Assembly: GCF_000306115.2 (NCBI RefSeq)
Contig: NZ_AKWX02000007.1
Location: forward strand, 868,001 to 932,000
Length of the DNA: 64,000 bases
Origin: Leptospira wolffii serovar Khorat str. Khorat-H2
Lineage (GTDB): Bacteria; Spirochaetota; Leptospiria; Leptospirales; Leptospiraceae
Reading direction: 5' to 3'
In this document: in pieces, positions 17,039-25,721 of the stretch
Layout: every line of letters begins with the position of its first letter
How positions within the stretch are numbered: the stretch's first letter is position 1
Program-made: the position numbers and the translations under genes
The notes under the pieces: generated by a model
Seen by the model: the letters and a program-made list of their open reading frames with translations, nothing else
What the model was told of the DNA's origin: nothing
Database searches by the model: none

Positions 17039-18367
17039 ATGCTAAAACGTCTTTTTATAATATTCTTATTTATTGCTGCTTCTTCTCTTCTTTCCCACAG
17101 CAGGCCGCCGCTTCTTTTTTCTCCCGAAAGCTTGGACAGAAAATCCTTCGAAGGAATCGGGGAACCGGATCCTAAACGACAGGAAAGTTTTCCCACCTAT
17201 TGGGGAGCGAGCGCCCTAACCCAAGAGGACAGGGAAGTGCAAGGGCTCAAGGTCACCATATTCAGTTTAGAGGGAGGGGCTTGGATCCAACATAAGAAAG
17301 TCAAATTGGGCGCGAATAGAATCGAAGTCTACGGCAAGGAGGCTTATAAGGCCTATCTGAAAAACGGGGTACATGTGGAGGACCAGGAAAACGGGACCAC
17401 TCTAAGAGCCGGAGTGGGAGAATACGATAAATACTCCGAAATGGTCTATATCCGGGAAAGGCCCAGATTATACTTCCGTGATAAGACCGGCAAACAAACG
17501 GTCATCTCCGCGGTGACGATAGAAAGGGAACTTTCCACCAAGGTCACTAAATTTAAAGGCGGGGTAATCGTTTCCCATCCTGAAATTACGATCTTCTGTT
17601 CGGAGGCCGTCTTCAAGGAATCGGAGCATACGATTAGTACGGATCCGAATCCTATTCTTCTCTCCAAAAATCGTTATCTTACCGGACAGAGGCTTACATT
17701 CTATACGAACGAAAGTCGTATCGTTTTAGAAGAAAAGAATGTACTCTTTCAAACCGCAATCGAGACCAAAAAGGACCAAGAAGGAAAAGAAGCGAACGAG
17801 ACGGTTCTGACCATCCTAAAAGGGGACAAGATAGATAGCGGACCGAACCAGGAAAACGAAAGGACGGTTCGGCTCTCCGGCAACGCAACCGTTCTTAGAA
17901 AGGATCTGAAAATCACAGCGGACGCGATCGAATCCGTAGGAGGAGACTCGAGGATCATTAAGGCCAAGCAGAATATCAAGGTGCATGATCGGGAGAATCG
18001 ACTCCTTCTCTCCGGACATATTTTCGAATTCTTTCGCCAAGAGGATTACCTTCATCTTAGAGAAGAAGCTAAGATGGAATTCTTGGACAAGGATTCCTCC
18101 AACGTTACGAGTACAGTCTTCGCACAAGAGTTCGAAAGATTTACAGATAAAAAAGAAACAGTGATCCGAGGCGATATCCGAATCAAGGCCAAGAATACCG
18201 ACGCATTAGGAGAATACGCAACCTATTATGAGAATGATGAATCGATCATTCTAGAGGGAAATCCGCGTATCGATCGGGCCGGTAAGTTGTTGAGAGCGGG
18301 AAAAATCGTCTTTTATCCCAGAGAAGGAAGATCAATTCTGACCGAAGGGGTCCATTTAGGAAATTAA
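17039..18367 (+). CDS. lptA: LptA/OstA-like periplasmic LPS transport protein, extended
   Basis: Exported protein of the OstA/LptA beta-jellyroll fold. A signal peptide covers residues 1-20 (MLKRLFIIFLFIAASSLLSH). The mature 420 residues contain several OstA-like strands, for example LEGGAWIQHKKVKLGANRIEVYG, VSHPEITIFCSEAVFKES, RLSGNATVLRKDLKITADAIES and RGDIRIKAKNTDALGEYATYY, implying two or three tandem jellyroll units where E. coli LptA (185 residues) has one. A longer unit could span more periplasm, which in spirochaetes houses the flagella. Flanked by lptC (3 nt) and lptB (8 nt). Confidence 0.85.
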   Translation: MLKRLFIIFLFIAASSLLSHSRPPLLFSPESLDRKSFEGIGEPDPKRQESFPTYWGASALTQEDREVQGLKVTIFSLEGGAWIQHKKVKLGANRIEVYGKEAYKAYLKNGVHVEDQENGTTLRAGVGEYDKYSEMVYIRERPRLYFRDKTGKQTVISAVTIERELSTKVTKFKGGVIVSHPEITIFCSEAVFKESEHTISTDPNPILLSKNRYLTGQRLTFYTNESRIVLEEKNVLFQTAIETKKDQEGKEANETVLTILKGDKIDSGPNQENERTVRLSGNATVLRKDLKITADAIESVGGDSRIIKAKQNIKVHDRENRLLLSGHIFEFFRQEDYLHLREEAKMEFLDKDSSNVTSTVFAQEFERFTDKKETVIRGDIRIKAKNTDALGEYATYYENDESIILEGNPRIDRAGKLLRAGKIVFYPREGRSILTEGVHLGN

Positions 18368-18375
18368 AGAGCAGA

Positions 18376-19101
18376 ATGGGACAAAGAATCCGATGTCAAA
18401 ATCTAGTAAAAATCTATAATGGTCGCAAGGTAGTAGACGGAGTCACATTCGATGTCCGTAAAGGCGAAGTCGTTGGCCTGCTCGGACCCAACGGTGCCGG
18501 AAAAACCACATCATTCTATATGTCAGTCGGATTCGTTCAACCGGATTCGGGACACGTATTCATAGATAACGAAGACGTAACGGAAGCGCCTATGCACGTT
18601 CGTGCTAAATTAGGAGTCGGTTATCTAGCGCAAGAGGCTTCCATTTTTCGTAAGCTAACGGTGGCGGAAAATCTGGAAGCGATTTTGGAGACTCTCAAAA
18701 TTCCTCGTTCGGAAATCGTACGAAGAAGAGACGAACTACTGTTAGAACTGCAAATTATGAGGGTCGCCAATCAAAAAGGGTTTACACTCTCGGGAGGAGA
18801 AAGAAGAAGATGCGAGATCGCCCGGGCATTGGTAACAAATCCGGACTTTATCCTTCTTGACGAGCCGTTCGCGGGAGTGGATCCTATAGCTGTTAAAGAT
18901 ATTCAGACCGTTATAAATAGTTTAAAACAGAAAGGGCTGGGGATTTTAATTACCGACCATAACGTTCGGGAAACCTTGAAAATTACGGATCGTGCATATA
19001 TCATGCACAGTGGGAGAATCCTTATCGCGGGAACTCCCAAAGAATTGGTGAACGATAAGGAAGCCAAGAGAATGTATTTAGGAGAGGACTTCAAACTGTG
19101 A
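18376..19101 (+). CDS. lptB: LPS export ABC transporter ATP-binding protein
   Basis: ATPase dimer powering LPS extraction with LptF/LptG. In 241 residues: Walker A GPNGAGKTTS at residues 37-46, Q-loop in VGYLAQEASIFRKLTV, ABC signature LSGGERRRCEIARAL, Walker B FILLDEPFAGVDP and switch His in LITDHNVRETL. The VDP after Walker B and the length are characteristic for LptB. Its stop overlaps the GTG of rpoN by 4 nt; the lptB-rpoN adjacency is widely conserved in Gram-negatives. Confidence 0.96.
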   Translation: MGQRIRCQNLVKIYNGRKVVDGVTFDVRKGEVVGLLGPNGAGKTTSFYMSVGFVQPDSGHVFIDNEDVTEAPMHVRAKLGVGYLAQEASIFRKLTVAENLEAILETLKIPRSEIVRRRDELLLELQIMRVANQKGFTLSGGERRRCEIARALVTNPDFILLDEPFAGVDPIAVKDIQTVINSLKQKGLGILITDHNVRETLKITDRAYIMHSGRILIAGTPKELVNDKEAKRMYLGEDFKL

Positions 19102-20528
19102 ACCTCAACCACCAGTTAGTCCAGAAACAGACTCAAAAGTTGGTCATGACGCAGGATCTGCGCCAGTCGATCGAGCTTCTGCCTCTGTCTACCCTGGAAC
19201 TAGCGGACCGAATCAGCGCCGAGCTGGTGGAAAACCCTATGCTGGAGGAAGAGCTGTCCTCCGAGAGAAGCAAAAGTCCCGAACTTTACTCTGTGGATGA
19301 TTTACGCAGAAAAGAGAAAAACGATTTTCTCAAGAATTCGGATCAGGGCTGGCAGGATTCCTTCAGTCTGGACAAGCCGCAATATCGAGGAACCGACGCC
19401 TCCGATAGAAATCAAAAATACATAGAGTCTTCTCCCAATACCCAGTCCCTGTCAGAGCACCTTCTCTGGCAATTGCGGATCTCCTCCCTAAAAGGAAAGG
19501 AGATGGAGATCGCGGAAATTCTGGTCTCGATGCTGGACGATAGAGGTTTCATTTCCCAAACCAAAGAAGAGCTAGCGGCAGAAATCGGCGTCAGCACCAA
19601 AATCATCCGCAAAGTATTGGAGCAAATCCATCAATTGGATCCTCTGGGAATCGGCGCGGGTAGCATCCAGGAAACCTTATTGGTCCAGGCAAAGATACTA
19701 AAGCCCGAAGATAAGAATCTTCACGAACTTATCGCGGTGTATCTGAAGGACCTGGAAAAACTGGATTACCGTGGAATCTCCAAAAAAATGGGACTACCGG
19801 TAGAGTCGATAGAGGCTATGGCTGCCGACATCAAAAAGCTCGAACCGTTTCCTGCCACTTTATATACTCCTAAAAAACCGGATTACGTCGTTCCGGACGT
19901 GATCATTCGTGAAATCGACGGAGAATTTAGTATTCTTCTGAACGACGAATGGCTTCCCAAACTTAAGATCAACAAAGAATATAAAGGAATCTTAAAGAAG
20001 GGCGCAAAGGACTCCGACAGGGAATATATCTCCTCCAAATTGAATTCTGCGGAATGGCTGATTCGTTCCGTAAATCAAAGAAGACAAACTCTTTATAGAG
20101 TAGTCTCCGCAATCATAGAGCTGCAGACCGAATTCTTTCGTAAGGGAGTTCGTTTCCTAAGACCTCTTACTCTCAAAGATATCGCGGAGAGATTGGATCT
20201 GCACGAATCCACAGTTTCCAGAATTACATCCAATAAGTATGTCCAGACTTCTTGGGGGATTTTGGAATTGAAATGGTTCTTCTCCTCCGGATTAAAATCC
20301 AAAACTTCGGAAGGGGGAATGGAGTCCTCAAAGACGATTCACGATATCATCCGCAATTTAGTAAAAGAAGAAGATCCGGAAAATCCTCTCTCCGACCAAG
20401 ACATAGTCGAAAAAATAGAGAGCAAGGGAATCGAGATCGCAAGACGCACAGTCGCGAAATACAGAAAAATTCTGAAAATTCTTCCTTCCAACCAAAGGAA
20501 GAAGGTAAAATCTCTGGAAGCCAGGTGA
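19098..20528 (+). CDS. rpoN: RNA polymerase sigma-54 factor
   Basis: Alternative sigma factor that needs an AAA+ activator to melt -24/-12 promoters. Region I is Gln/Leu-rich (LNHQLVQKQTQKLVMTQDLR..), then an acidic region II, the core-binding domain at about 110-290, a helix-turn-helix in DIAERLDLHESTVSRITSNK and the RpoN box as IARRTVAKYRKILKI near 450-464. Its 476 residues are a normal length. It starts with GTG overlapping lptB and ends 4 nt before hprK. A sigma-54 activator of the NtrC class is encoded four genes downstream at 23531. Confidence 0.96.
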   Translation: MNLNHQLVQKQTQKLVMTQDLRQSIELLPLSTLELADRISAELVENPMLEEELSSERSKSPELYSVDDLRRKEKNDFLKNSDQGWQDSFSLDKPQYRGTDASDRNQKYIESSPNTQSLSEHLLWQLRISSLKGKEMEIAEILVSMLDDRGFISQTKEELAAEIGVSTKIIRKVLEQIHQLDPLGIGAGSIQETLLVQAKILKPEDKNLHELIAVYLKDLEKLDYRGISKKMGLPVESIEAMAADIKKLEPFPATLYTPKKPDYVVPDVIIREIDGEFSILLNDEWLPKLKINKEYKGILKKGAKDSDREYISSKLNSAEWLIRSVNQRRQTLYRVVSAIIELQTEFFRKGVRFLRPLTLKDIAERLDLHESTVSRITSNKYVQTSWGILELKWFFSSGLKSKTSEGGMESSKTIHDIIRNLVKEEDPENPLSDQDIVEKIESKGIEIARRTVAKYRKILKILPSNQRKKVKSLEAR

Positions 20529-20532
20529 TCAG

Positions 20533-21495
20533 ATGTCCGTTCCCGGAATCAACGTATCGAATATTCTAAACGACCACCCCGAACTCGGGTTAAAGCTCAT
20601 CGCCGGAGAAGCAGGCTTACAGAATCGTATCCATAGCTCCGAAATCAATCGCCCAGGTCTTTCTTTGACCGGCTTTTACGAAAGTTTCGCTCACGATCGT
20701 ATACAAATCTTCGGAAAAGGAGAATGGGCTTATATCACTTCCCATGAAGGGGAAAGCTTGCTAAAGATCGCAGCCGACTTCTTTCATTTCCATCTGAACT
20801 GCATCATATTCACTCACGGCAATCCTCCTCCTCCAATTTTCGTGGAATATTGCGATAGGTTGAATATTCCTCTTTTAGGTTCCGACGTATCCACTCACAA
20901 ATTCATCACTTTGATTTCCCAAATCCTGGATAGAAGTCTCGCTCCTAGAACCATGAGGCACGGAGTTCTCATAGAAGTCTTCGGGATAGGAATTCTTCTC
21001 TCCGGAAAAAGCGGCGTAGGAAAAAGCGAGACCGCTTTGGAATTAATAGAAAGGGGACATCGTCTAGTCGCCGACGATATGGTGGAGATCCGAAGATTAT
21101 CGGAAAGCTATCTGATCGGTACCTGCTCGGATCTTTTAAGACACCATATGGAGATACGAGGATTAGGAATCCTGAATATTAAGGATATTTTCGGAATCGG
21201 TTCCGTCCGGGATCATAAACTGATAGAACTGATCATCCATCTGGAAGAATGGACCGACGAGAAGGAATTCGACCGCACCGGTCTCGAAAACAGAACGGAA
21301 GAAGTTCTGGGTGTGAATATTCCTCTCATCAAGTTACCGGTTCGACCCGGAAGAAATATCCCTATTATCGTGGAAACTGCAGCCATGAACCAGCGCTTAA
21401 AAAAACTAGGTAAGAATGCTGCGGCAGAATTCAGCCAAAAACTAAATCTTTATTTGCAGCAAGGGAAAGTTGAAAGAAATCCACCTCAAAATTAA
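20533..21495 (+). CDS. hprK: HPr kinase/phosphorylase
   Basis: Bifunctional enzyme phosphorylating a regulatory serine on HPr and reversing it by phosphorolysis. The 320 residues comprise an N-terminal domain with ITSHEGESLLKIAADFF, and a C-terminal kinase domain with Walker A in SGKSGVGKSE (residues 157-166), RGHRLVADDMVEI and the HPrK signature MEIRGLGILNIKDIFG. It overlaps the HPr gene by 26 nt, so kinase and substrate are co-expressed. In organisms without sugar PTS permeases this pair usually acts purely in regulation. No PTS permease genes are visible in the window. Confidence 0.95.
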   Translation: MSVPGINVSNILNDHPELGLKLIAGEAGLQNRIHSSEINRPGLSLTGFYESFAHDRIQIFGKGEWAYITSHEGESLLKIAADFFHFHLNCIIFTHGNPPPPIFVEYCDRLNIPLLGSDVSTHKFITLISQILDRSLAPRTMRHGVLIEVFGIGILLSGKSGVGKSETALELIERGHRLVADDMVEIRRLSESYLIGTCSDLLRHHMEIRGLGILNIKDIFGIGSVRDHKLIELIIHLEEWTDEKEFDRTGLENRTEEVLGVNIPLIKLPVRPGRNIPIIVETAAMNQRLKKLGKNAAAEFSQKLNLYLQQGKVERNPPQN

Positions 21496-21736
21496 CGAAC
21501 AAAGCACCGGTATGCACGCCCGCCCCGCCTCCGTCTTCGTAAACTGCGCCTCCAAGTACAATTGCGAGGTGTTGGTATCCAAGGATGGCGTGGAAGTAAA
21601 CGGAAAAAGTATTATGGGACTCATGATGTTGGCTCTCGCTCCGGGACAGGAATTTACGATTAAAACCCTAGGAGACCAGGAAGAGGAAGCGGGATCCGCG
21701 CTCGCAAAATTGGTGGAGAGCGATTTTGCGGTATGA
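21470..21736 (+). CDS. ptsH: HPr phosphocarrier protein
   Basis: Small phosphocarrier of 88 residues. Both regulatory sites are present: His16 in GMHARPAS, phosphorylated by enzyme I, and Ser47 in VNGKSIMGLMMLA, the HPr kinase target. It starts with TTG inside the hprK 3' end (26-nt overlap) and its stop overlaps the ATG of the histidine kinase by 4 nt. The layout resembles an Ntr-type phosphotransfer branch (rpoN, hprK, HPr, kinase, sigma-54 regulator), with HPr phosphorylation perhaps tied to the adjacent two-component system; that connection is inference. Confidence 0.93.
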   Translation: MKEIHLKINEQSTGMHARPASVFVNCASKYNCEVLVSKDGVEVNGKSIMGLMMLALAPGQEFTIKTLGDQEEEAGSALAKLVESDFAV

Positions 21737-23529
21737 GTCTGTTCCCTTTTAGGAACGAGGAGAATCGCTACTACTTCAGGGATTTATTCATACTCTCGGG
21801 AGTGATTCTTTTCGGAATATTCTTAGCGGAACTCATTCATTTCAGACAAAATTCCGACTTTCATTTCGTAGATAGGATCCTAGTTTACTTTTATTATACG
21901 GTCCCTCTATTCATTCTTTTCTTGGCTCTTTCCTACTTTTATAGGAATAAACGTAATCTGGAAACGGGCAGACTCAAGAGCTCGATACGGTATAGACTTT
22001 CTCTTTCCTTTCTATTCGTAGCGATACTTCCTTCGATTCCCATCTTCTTTCTTTCTTCCAATATAATCGGTAAGGTGTTCGAAGGATTCTACGGCTTGGA
22101 TATCGCCCAAGCCTTGGATTCGGGAGATTATTTCATTCGCAAGGAATTAGCGGGAGAAAAAAGGGATTTGATAGAAAAGGCGAAACTTTTGCGCAATCTA
22201 GTCCTCCAAGAACGTCCGAACGCGCATGTATTGACCGAAAGATCCAACCAACTGGACCTCATCTCGAATCCGAACTATTATGTGGGATGGCATGAAAATC
22301 ATACTCTCATGTTGGAGAGTCGCACCTTAAAGATCCCCATGACAGATGCCGGCCAATTCATTGATTCCGAGGAGGAAGGAATCCAAGAGAATATCAATGT
22401 GCAACCCAATTCCGCCTATTATCTTTTAAAGATACAGGCAAAGGATCCGAGTAAATATTTGATTCTGGGAAAACGTATTTTTTCGGGAGAAGAAGAGAAG
22501 GCCTATGCTCTCTGGAACACTCGTAGAAACTATCTAGCTGCGAATCTTGCGAAAGAAAAACTTCCTTACGAAATCCGCCTTACGGTGAGTCTCATTACTA
22601 TCTTTACCTTTTTATTATCCATCATATTCTCTCTGGTATTTGCGCGAAAAATTTCCAGACCCATCATAGATCTCGCGAACGCCACCCAAAAAGTTTCCTT
22701 AGGCGATACGGATATCAATCTTCCGTTAACCGAAGGAGGGGAGATCGGAGCCTTGGTCGAGTCCTTCAATCAGATGGTCAAGGATCTCAAATCCAAGAAC
22801 GAAGAATTGATGCATTCCCAAAGAATCGCCGCCTGGAAAGAAGTCGCTCAGAGAATGGCTCACGAAATCAAGAATCCTCTCACGCCTATCCAATTGTCAG
22901 CGGAGAGAATCCGTAGAAAATTGAATGCTAGCGTTCCTGAAAATTTCCAAGAGATCGTCACAAAAGGAACGGAGACGATCATAGGACAGGTAAAAATTTT
23001 AGAACATCTGGTGAACGAATTCTCCGAATTCGCGAGAATGCCGGCACCTAGACTCATTAACCAACACTTGGAACCTGTCGTTTTAGAAAGCGCAAAATTA
23101 TTCGAACATTCTCCCGGAATCCAAATCGAATTGAACCTCGGCAAAAATCTCCCGGAAATTTTTCTGGATAAGAAACTATTCCAAGGAATCATGAATAATC
23201 TCTTCAAGAACGCGGTCGAAGCCATAGAAAAGAGAAAAGCAAAGGAAGAGTCTACTTCTTTAGTAGGAAAAATCCGCATCACTACGAAACTAGACAGAAG
23301 GATCATGAGAAGATCCGTGGTGCTACTCGTAGAAGATAACGGGATCGGCATTTCGCCCGATTATAGATCCAAAGTATTCGAACCTTATTATTCCACTAAG
23401 GACGAGCACACCTCCGGAATCGGCCTTGCAATCGTTCAGAAAACTGTGATTGACCATAACGGTCATATTTCCGTAGATTCGTCTGAGCTGGGCGGATGCA
23501 AATTCCGGATCGAACTCCCTGTAGCCTGA
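21733..23529 (+). CDS. NtrY-like membrane histidine kinase
   Basis: Sensor kinase of 598 residues with an N-terminal membrane domain (hydrophobic spans around 15-30, 48-66, 92-112), a periplasmic or extracytoplasmic segment of about 170 residues, a further span near 280-302, HAMP in ARKISRPIIDLANATQKVSLGD, then HisKA with the phosphoacceptor in RMAHEIKNPLTPIQLSAERI and HATPase_c with GIMNNLFKNAVEAIE (N box), VEDNGIGISPDYR and SGIGLAIVQKTV (G boxes). The NPLTPIQ H-box is typical of the NtrY branch. I see no PAS domain between HAMP and HisKA. The stop is followed 1 nt later by the response regulator ATG. Confidence 0.9.
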   Translation: MSLFPFRNEENRYYFRDLFILSGVILFGIFLAELIHFRQNSDFHFVDRILVYFYYTVPLFILFLALSYFYRNKRNLETGRLKSSIRYRLSLSFLFVAILPSIPIFFLSSNIIGKVFEGFYGLDIAQALDSGDYFIRKELAGEKRDLIEKAKLLRNLVLQERPNAHVLTERSNQLDLISNPNYYVGWHENHTLMLESRTLKIPMTDAGQFIDSEEEGIQENINVQPNSAYYLLKIQAKDPSKYLILGKRIFSGEEEKAYALWNTRRNYLAANLAKEKLPYEIRLTVSLITIFTFLLSIIFSLVFARKISRPIIDLANATQKVSLGDTDINLPLTEGGEIGALVESFNQMVKDLKSKNEELMHSQRIAAWKEVAQRMAHEIKNPLTPIQLSAERIRRKLNASVPENFQEIVTKGTETIIGQVKILEHLVNEFSEFARMPAPRLINQHLEPVVLESAKLFEHSPGIQIELNLGKNLPEIFLDKKLFQGIMNNLFKNAVEAIEKRKAKEESTSLVGKIRITTKLDRRIMRRSVVLLVEDNGIGISPDYRSKVFEPYYSTKDEHTSGIGLAIVQKTVIDHNGHISVDSSELGGCKFRIELPVA

Positions 23530-23530
23530 T

Positions 23531-24874
23531 ATGAGAATCTTTGTAGTAGACGACGAACCGGAAATCAGAAAGTCCCTCAAGGATATTTTGGAAGACGAGA
23601 GCTACGAAGTGGAGCATTTCTCTTCGGGCAAAAATTTTTTAAAGCAACTCAAGATAGAAAGACCCAGTCTAGTTCTTTTGGACGTATGGCTTGGAAAAGA
23701 GGACGGGCTAAGCATTCTAGACGAATGCAAAAAAATCTATCCTACGGTTCCAGTTCTCATGATCTCCGGACACGGAACCATAGAATTAGCGGTCCAAGCC
23801 ACCAAGAAAGGGGCGATGGACTTCTTAGAAAAGCCGCTCTCCATCGCCAAAGTATTGGAATCAGTAGAAGACGCTCTATTGCATTCCGAAAAATTCGAAT
23901 CTCCCGAAATTAAATTGGAGAACGACGAGATCCTAGGAAATTCCCCGGCGATCCAAAAAGTAAAATTTTCCATCGCCCAGGCAGCCGCGACCAACGCTCG
24001 TGTTTTTATTTATGGGGAGAACGGAACCGGCAAGGAACTCGTTGCCCGCACAATCTTCAAAAATTCCAAACGCAAGGAACAGCCTTTCGTAGAAGTAAAC
24101 TGTGCAGCGATTCCGGAAGATCTAATAGAATCCGAACTATTCGGTTATGTAAAAGGCGCTTTTACCGGAGCGACGGAGAACCGGATCGGAAAATTCGAAG
24201 CGGCAAACGGCGGGACTCTATTCTTAGATGAGATCTGCGATATGTCCTTGTCCACCCAAGCCAAGGTGCTTAGGATTTTGCAAGAGCAAAGATTCGAAAA
24301 ATTAGGAAGCACCGAAAGAGTCTCCGTGGACGTTCGAATCATCGCGGCCACGAATATACCCGTAGAAGAAGCGATCCGGGACGGAAAGTTCCGGGAAGAT
24401 CTATACTACAGATTGAATGTGATCCCGATTATCATTCCTCCTCTAAGGGATAGAAGATCGGATATTCCTCTACTCGTGGACCATTATGTGCGATTGACAT
24501 TGGAAGAGAACCATCTTCCCACCAAAATTATAGAGAAAGAAGCGCTAAATCTCTTAGAGAGTCATTTCTGGCCGGGTAACGTAAGAGAACTTAAGAATGT
24601 GGTGGAAAGACTCTGTATTATGACCGTGGGAGAGGTTATACGCGCTCAGGATGTAAAGGATTCTCTCACCGGATTCCTAAAAGCGAACGATTTGGCGGAA
24701 AAAGGGGATCTAAAAAGAGCCAAAGAAGAATTCGAAAAACAGTATATTATAAAAACTTTGCAATTAAACGAAGGAAACGTCACTAAGACTTCCAAAGCTC
24801 TTGGAATAGAGCGCACCCATCTATATCGCAAAATGAAATCTTTAGGCATCCAGGCGGAAGATATTCATGAGTAA
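23531..24874 (+). CDS. NtrC/NtrX-family sigma-54-dependent response regulator
   Basis: Two-component activator of sigma-54 promoters. The 447 residues contain a receiver domain (acidic pocket D7-D8, phosphoacceptor D51 in LVLLDVWLG), an AAA+ domain with Walker A GENGTGKE, ESELFGYVKGAFTGA (the GAFTGA loop contacting sigma-54), GTLFLDEICDM (Walker B) and LRDRRSDIPLL, and a Fis-type helix-turn-helix in GNVTKTSKALGIERTHLYRKMK. Partner of the kinase immediately upstream and of RpoN in the same unit. Its 3' end overlaps the next ATG by 8 nt. Targets cannot be read from here; I looked for -24/-12 elements only casually. Confidence 0.93.
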   Translation: MRIFVVDDEPEIRKSLKDILEDESYEVEHFSSGKNFLKQLKIERPSLVLLDVWLGKEDGLSILDECKKIYPTVPVLMISGHGTIELAVQATKKGAMDFLEKPLSIAKVLESVEDALLHSEKFESPEIKLENDEILGNSPAIQKVKFSIAQAAATNARVFIYGENGTGKELVARTIFKNSKRKEQPFVEVNCAAIPEDLIESELFGYVKGAFTGATENRIGKFEAANGGTLFLDEICDMSLSTQAKVLRILQEQRFEKLGSTERVSVDVRIIAATNIPVEEAIRDGKFREDLYYRLNVIPIIIPPLRDRRSDIPLLVDHYVRLTLEENHLPTKIIEKEALNLLESHFWPGNVRELKNVVERLCIMTVGEVIRAQDVKDSLTGFLKANDLAEKGDLKRAKEEFEKQYIIKTLQLNEGNVTKTSKALGIERTHLYRKMKSLGIQAEDIHE

Positions 24875-25721
24875 CGGAAATTTCATAACCGAACTCAAAG
24901 GGATCCTGAAGGACTTAAAATATCTGATCCTCAAGGACGAATTCCCCATTCTCAGAAAGCAAGGAGAAGAGGATCCCCAAAACCTAGATCTGATCTGGAA
25001 AAATTCCTGGAACTGGCTCCCTTCCGCGACGGCCGCAACTAAGGAAAATCCAGGGTCTGCAGCTCGGGGTCCTATCGCACGGACGCCCGCCAAAAAAGAG
25101 GAAAGAAATTTTTCCTGCAAGCTATGCTCCGACAGACTCAGCGCAATCCGTCATTTCATTGTGAGAGGCAGAAAAAAGGTCCTGGTTCTGCATTATACCG
25201 GAGAGACCGTACCCGGAAAAGAGTCCTATATTAAAACCTCTCCCTTAAAGACGTTTCGTAGTTCCGAAGCGGAAGACGTATTCGAAAGAATGGTGCAGAA
25301 AGTCTTCGGATTCTCCATGAAGGAATTCTTCTACCAGGAATTTCCCGCCTGTTTATTTTCCCAGGACAGATCTTCTGAATCGGATTGGAAAAGAAGAACG
25401 GAAAATTGTAAAACTCACGTGCTCGAGACCGTAAATGAAGAGGGCATCCAAGGCGTTATTTTATTGGGAGCTGCAGCGACTCTTTTTTACGGCAAGGACG
25501 AGGCGATGAAAAAAATGGGCAATACTCTGGAGCTCGAACCGGGTCTTCCCATGATCGTCCTACGATCTCCAGAAGCTATTTTAGCCGCAGAGCAAAAACG
25601 TAAGAATAGCAAACCCGACACCCCGGAATTCCAGGAAGCCAAGAAGAAGGAAATAGAAGTAAAAGAAAGTATCCTGGCCCAATTGGAAATTTTTCACTCA
25701 GAGGTAAAGGAAAGGATTTGA
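24867..25721 (+). CDS. divergent, probably catalytically altered family-4 uracil-DNA-glycosylase-like protein
   Basis: A 284-residue protein of unclear activity. Its C-terminal 200 residues follow the order of family 4 UDGs: CKLC (C84, C87), a strand VLVLHYTGETVPGKE where the GEAPG active-site motif is expected, then C162 in FPACLF and C181 in ENCKTHV, a strand GVILLGAAATLFYG matching the late LG..A motif, and MIVLRSPEAILAAE where HPA..LR is expected. The four cysteines in CX2C-X74-C-X18-C match the 4Fe-4S pattern of the family, but both catalytic motifs are changed (the expected His is replaced by Ser). The ATG overlaps the regulator gene by 8 nt and the stop overlaps the TTG of priA by 4 nt. 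Assignment is from pattern only. Confidence 0.55.
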   Translation: MSNGNFITELKGILKDLKYLILKDEFPILRKQGEEDPQNLDLIWKNSWNWLPSATAATKENPGSAARGPIARTPAKKEERNFSCKLCSDRLSAIRHFIVRGRKKVLVLHYTGETVPGKESYIKTSPLKTFRSSEAEDVFERMVQKVFGFSMKEFFYQEFPACLFSQDRSSESDWKRRTENCKTHVLETVNEEGIQGVILLGAAATLFYGKDEAMKKMGNTLELEPGLPMIVLRSPEAILAAEQKRKNSKPDTPEFQEAKKKEIEVKESILAQLEIFHSEVKERI

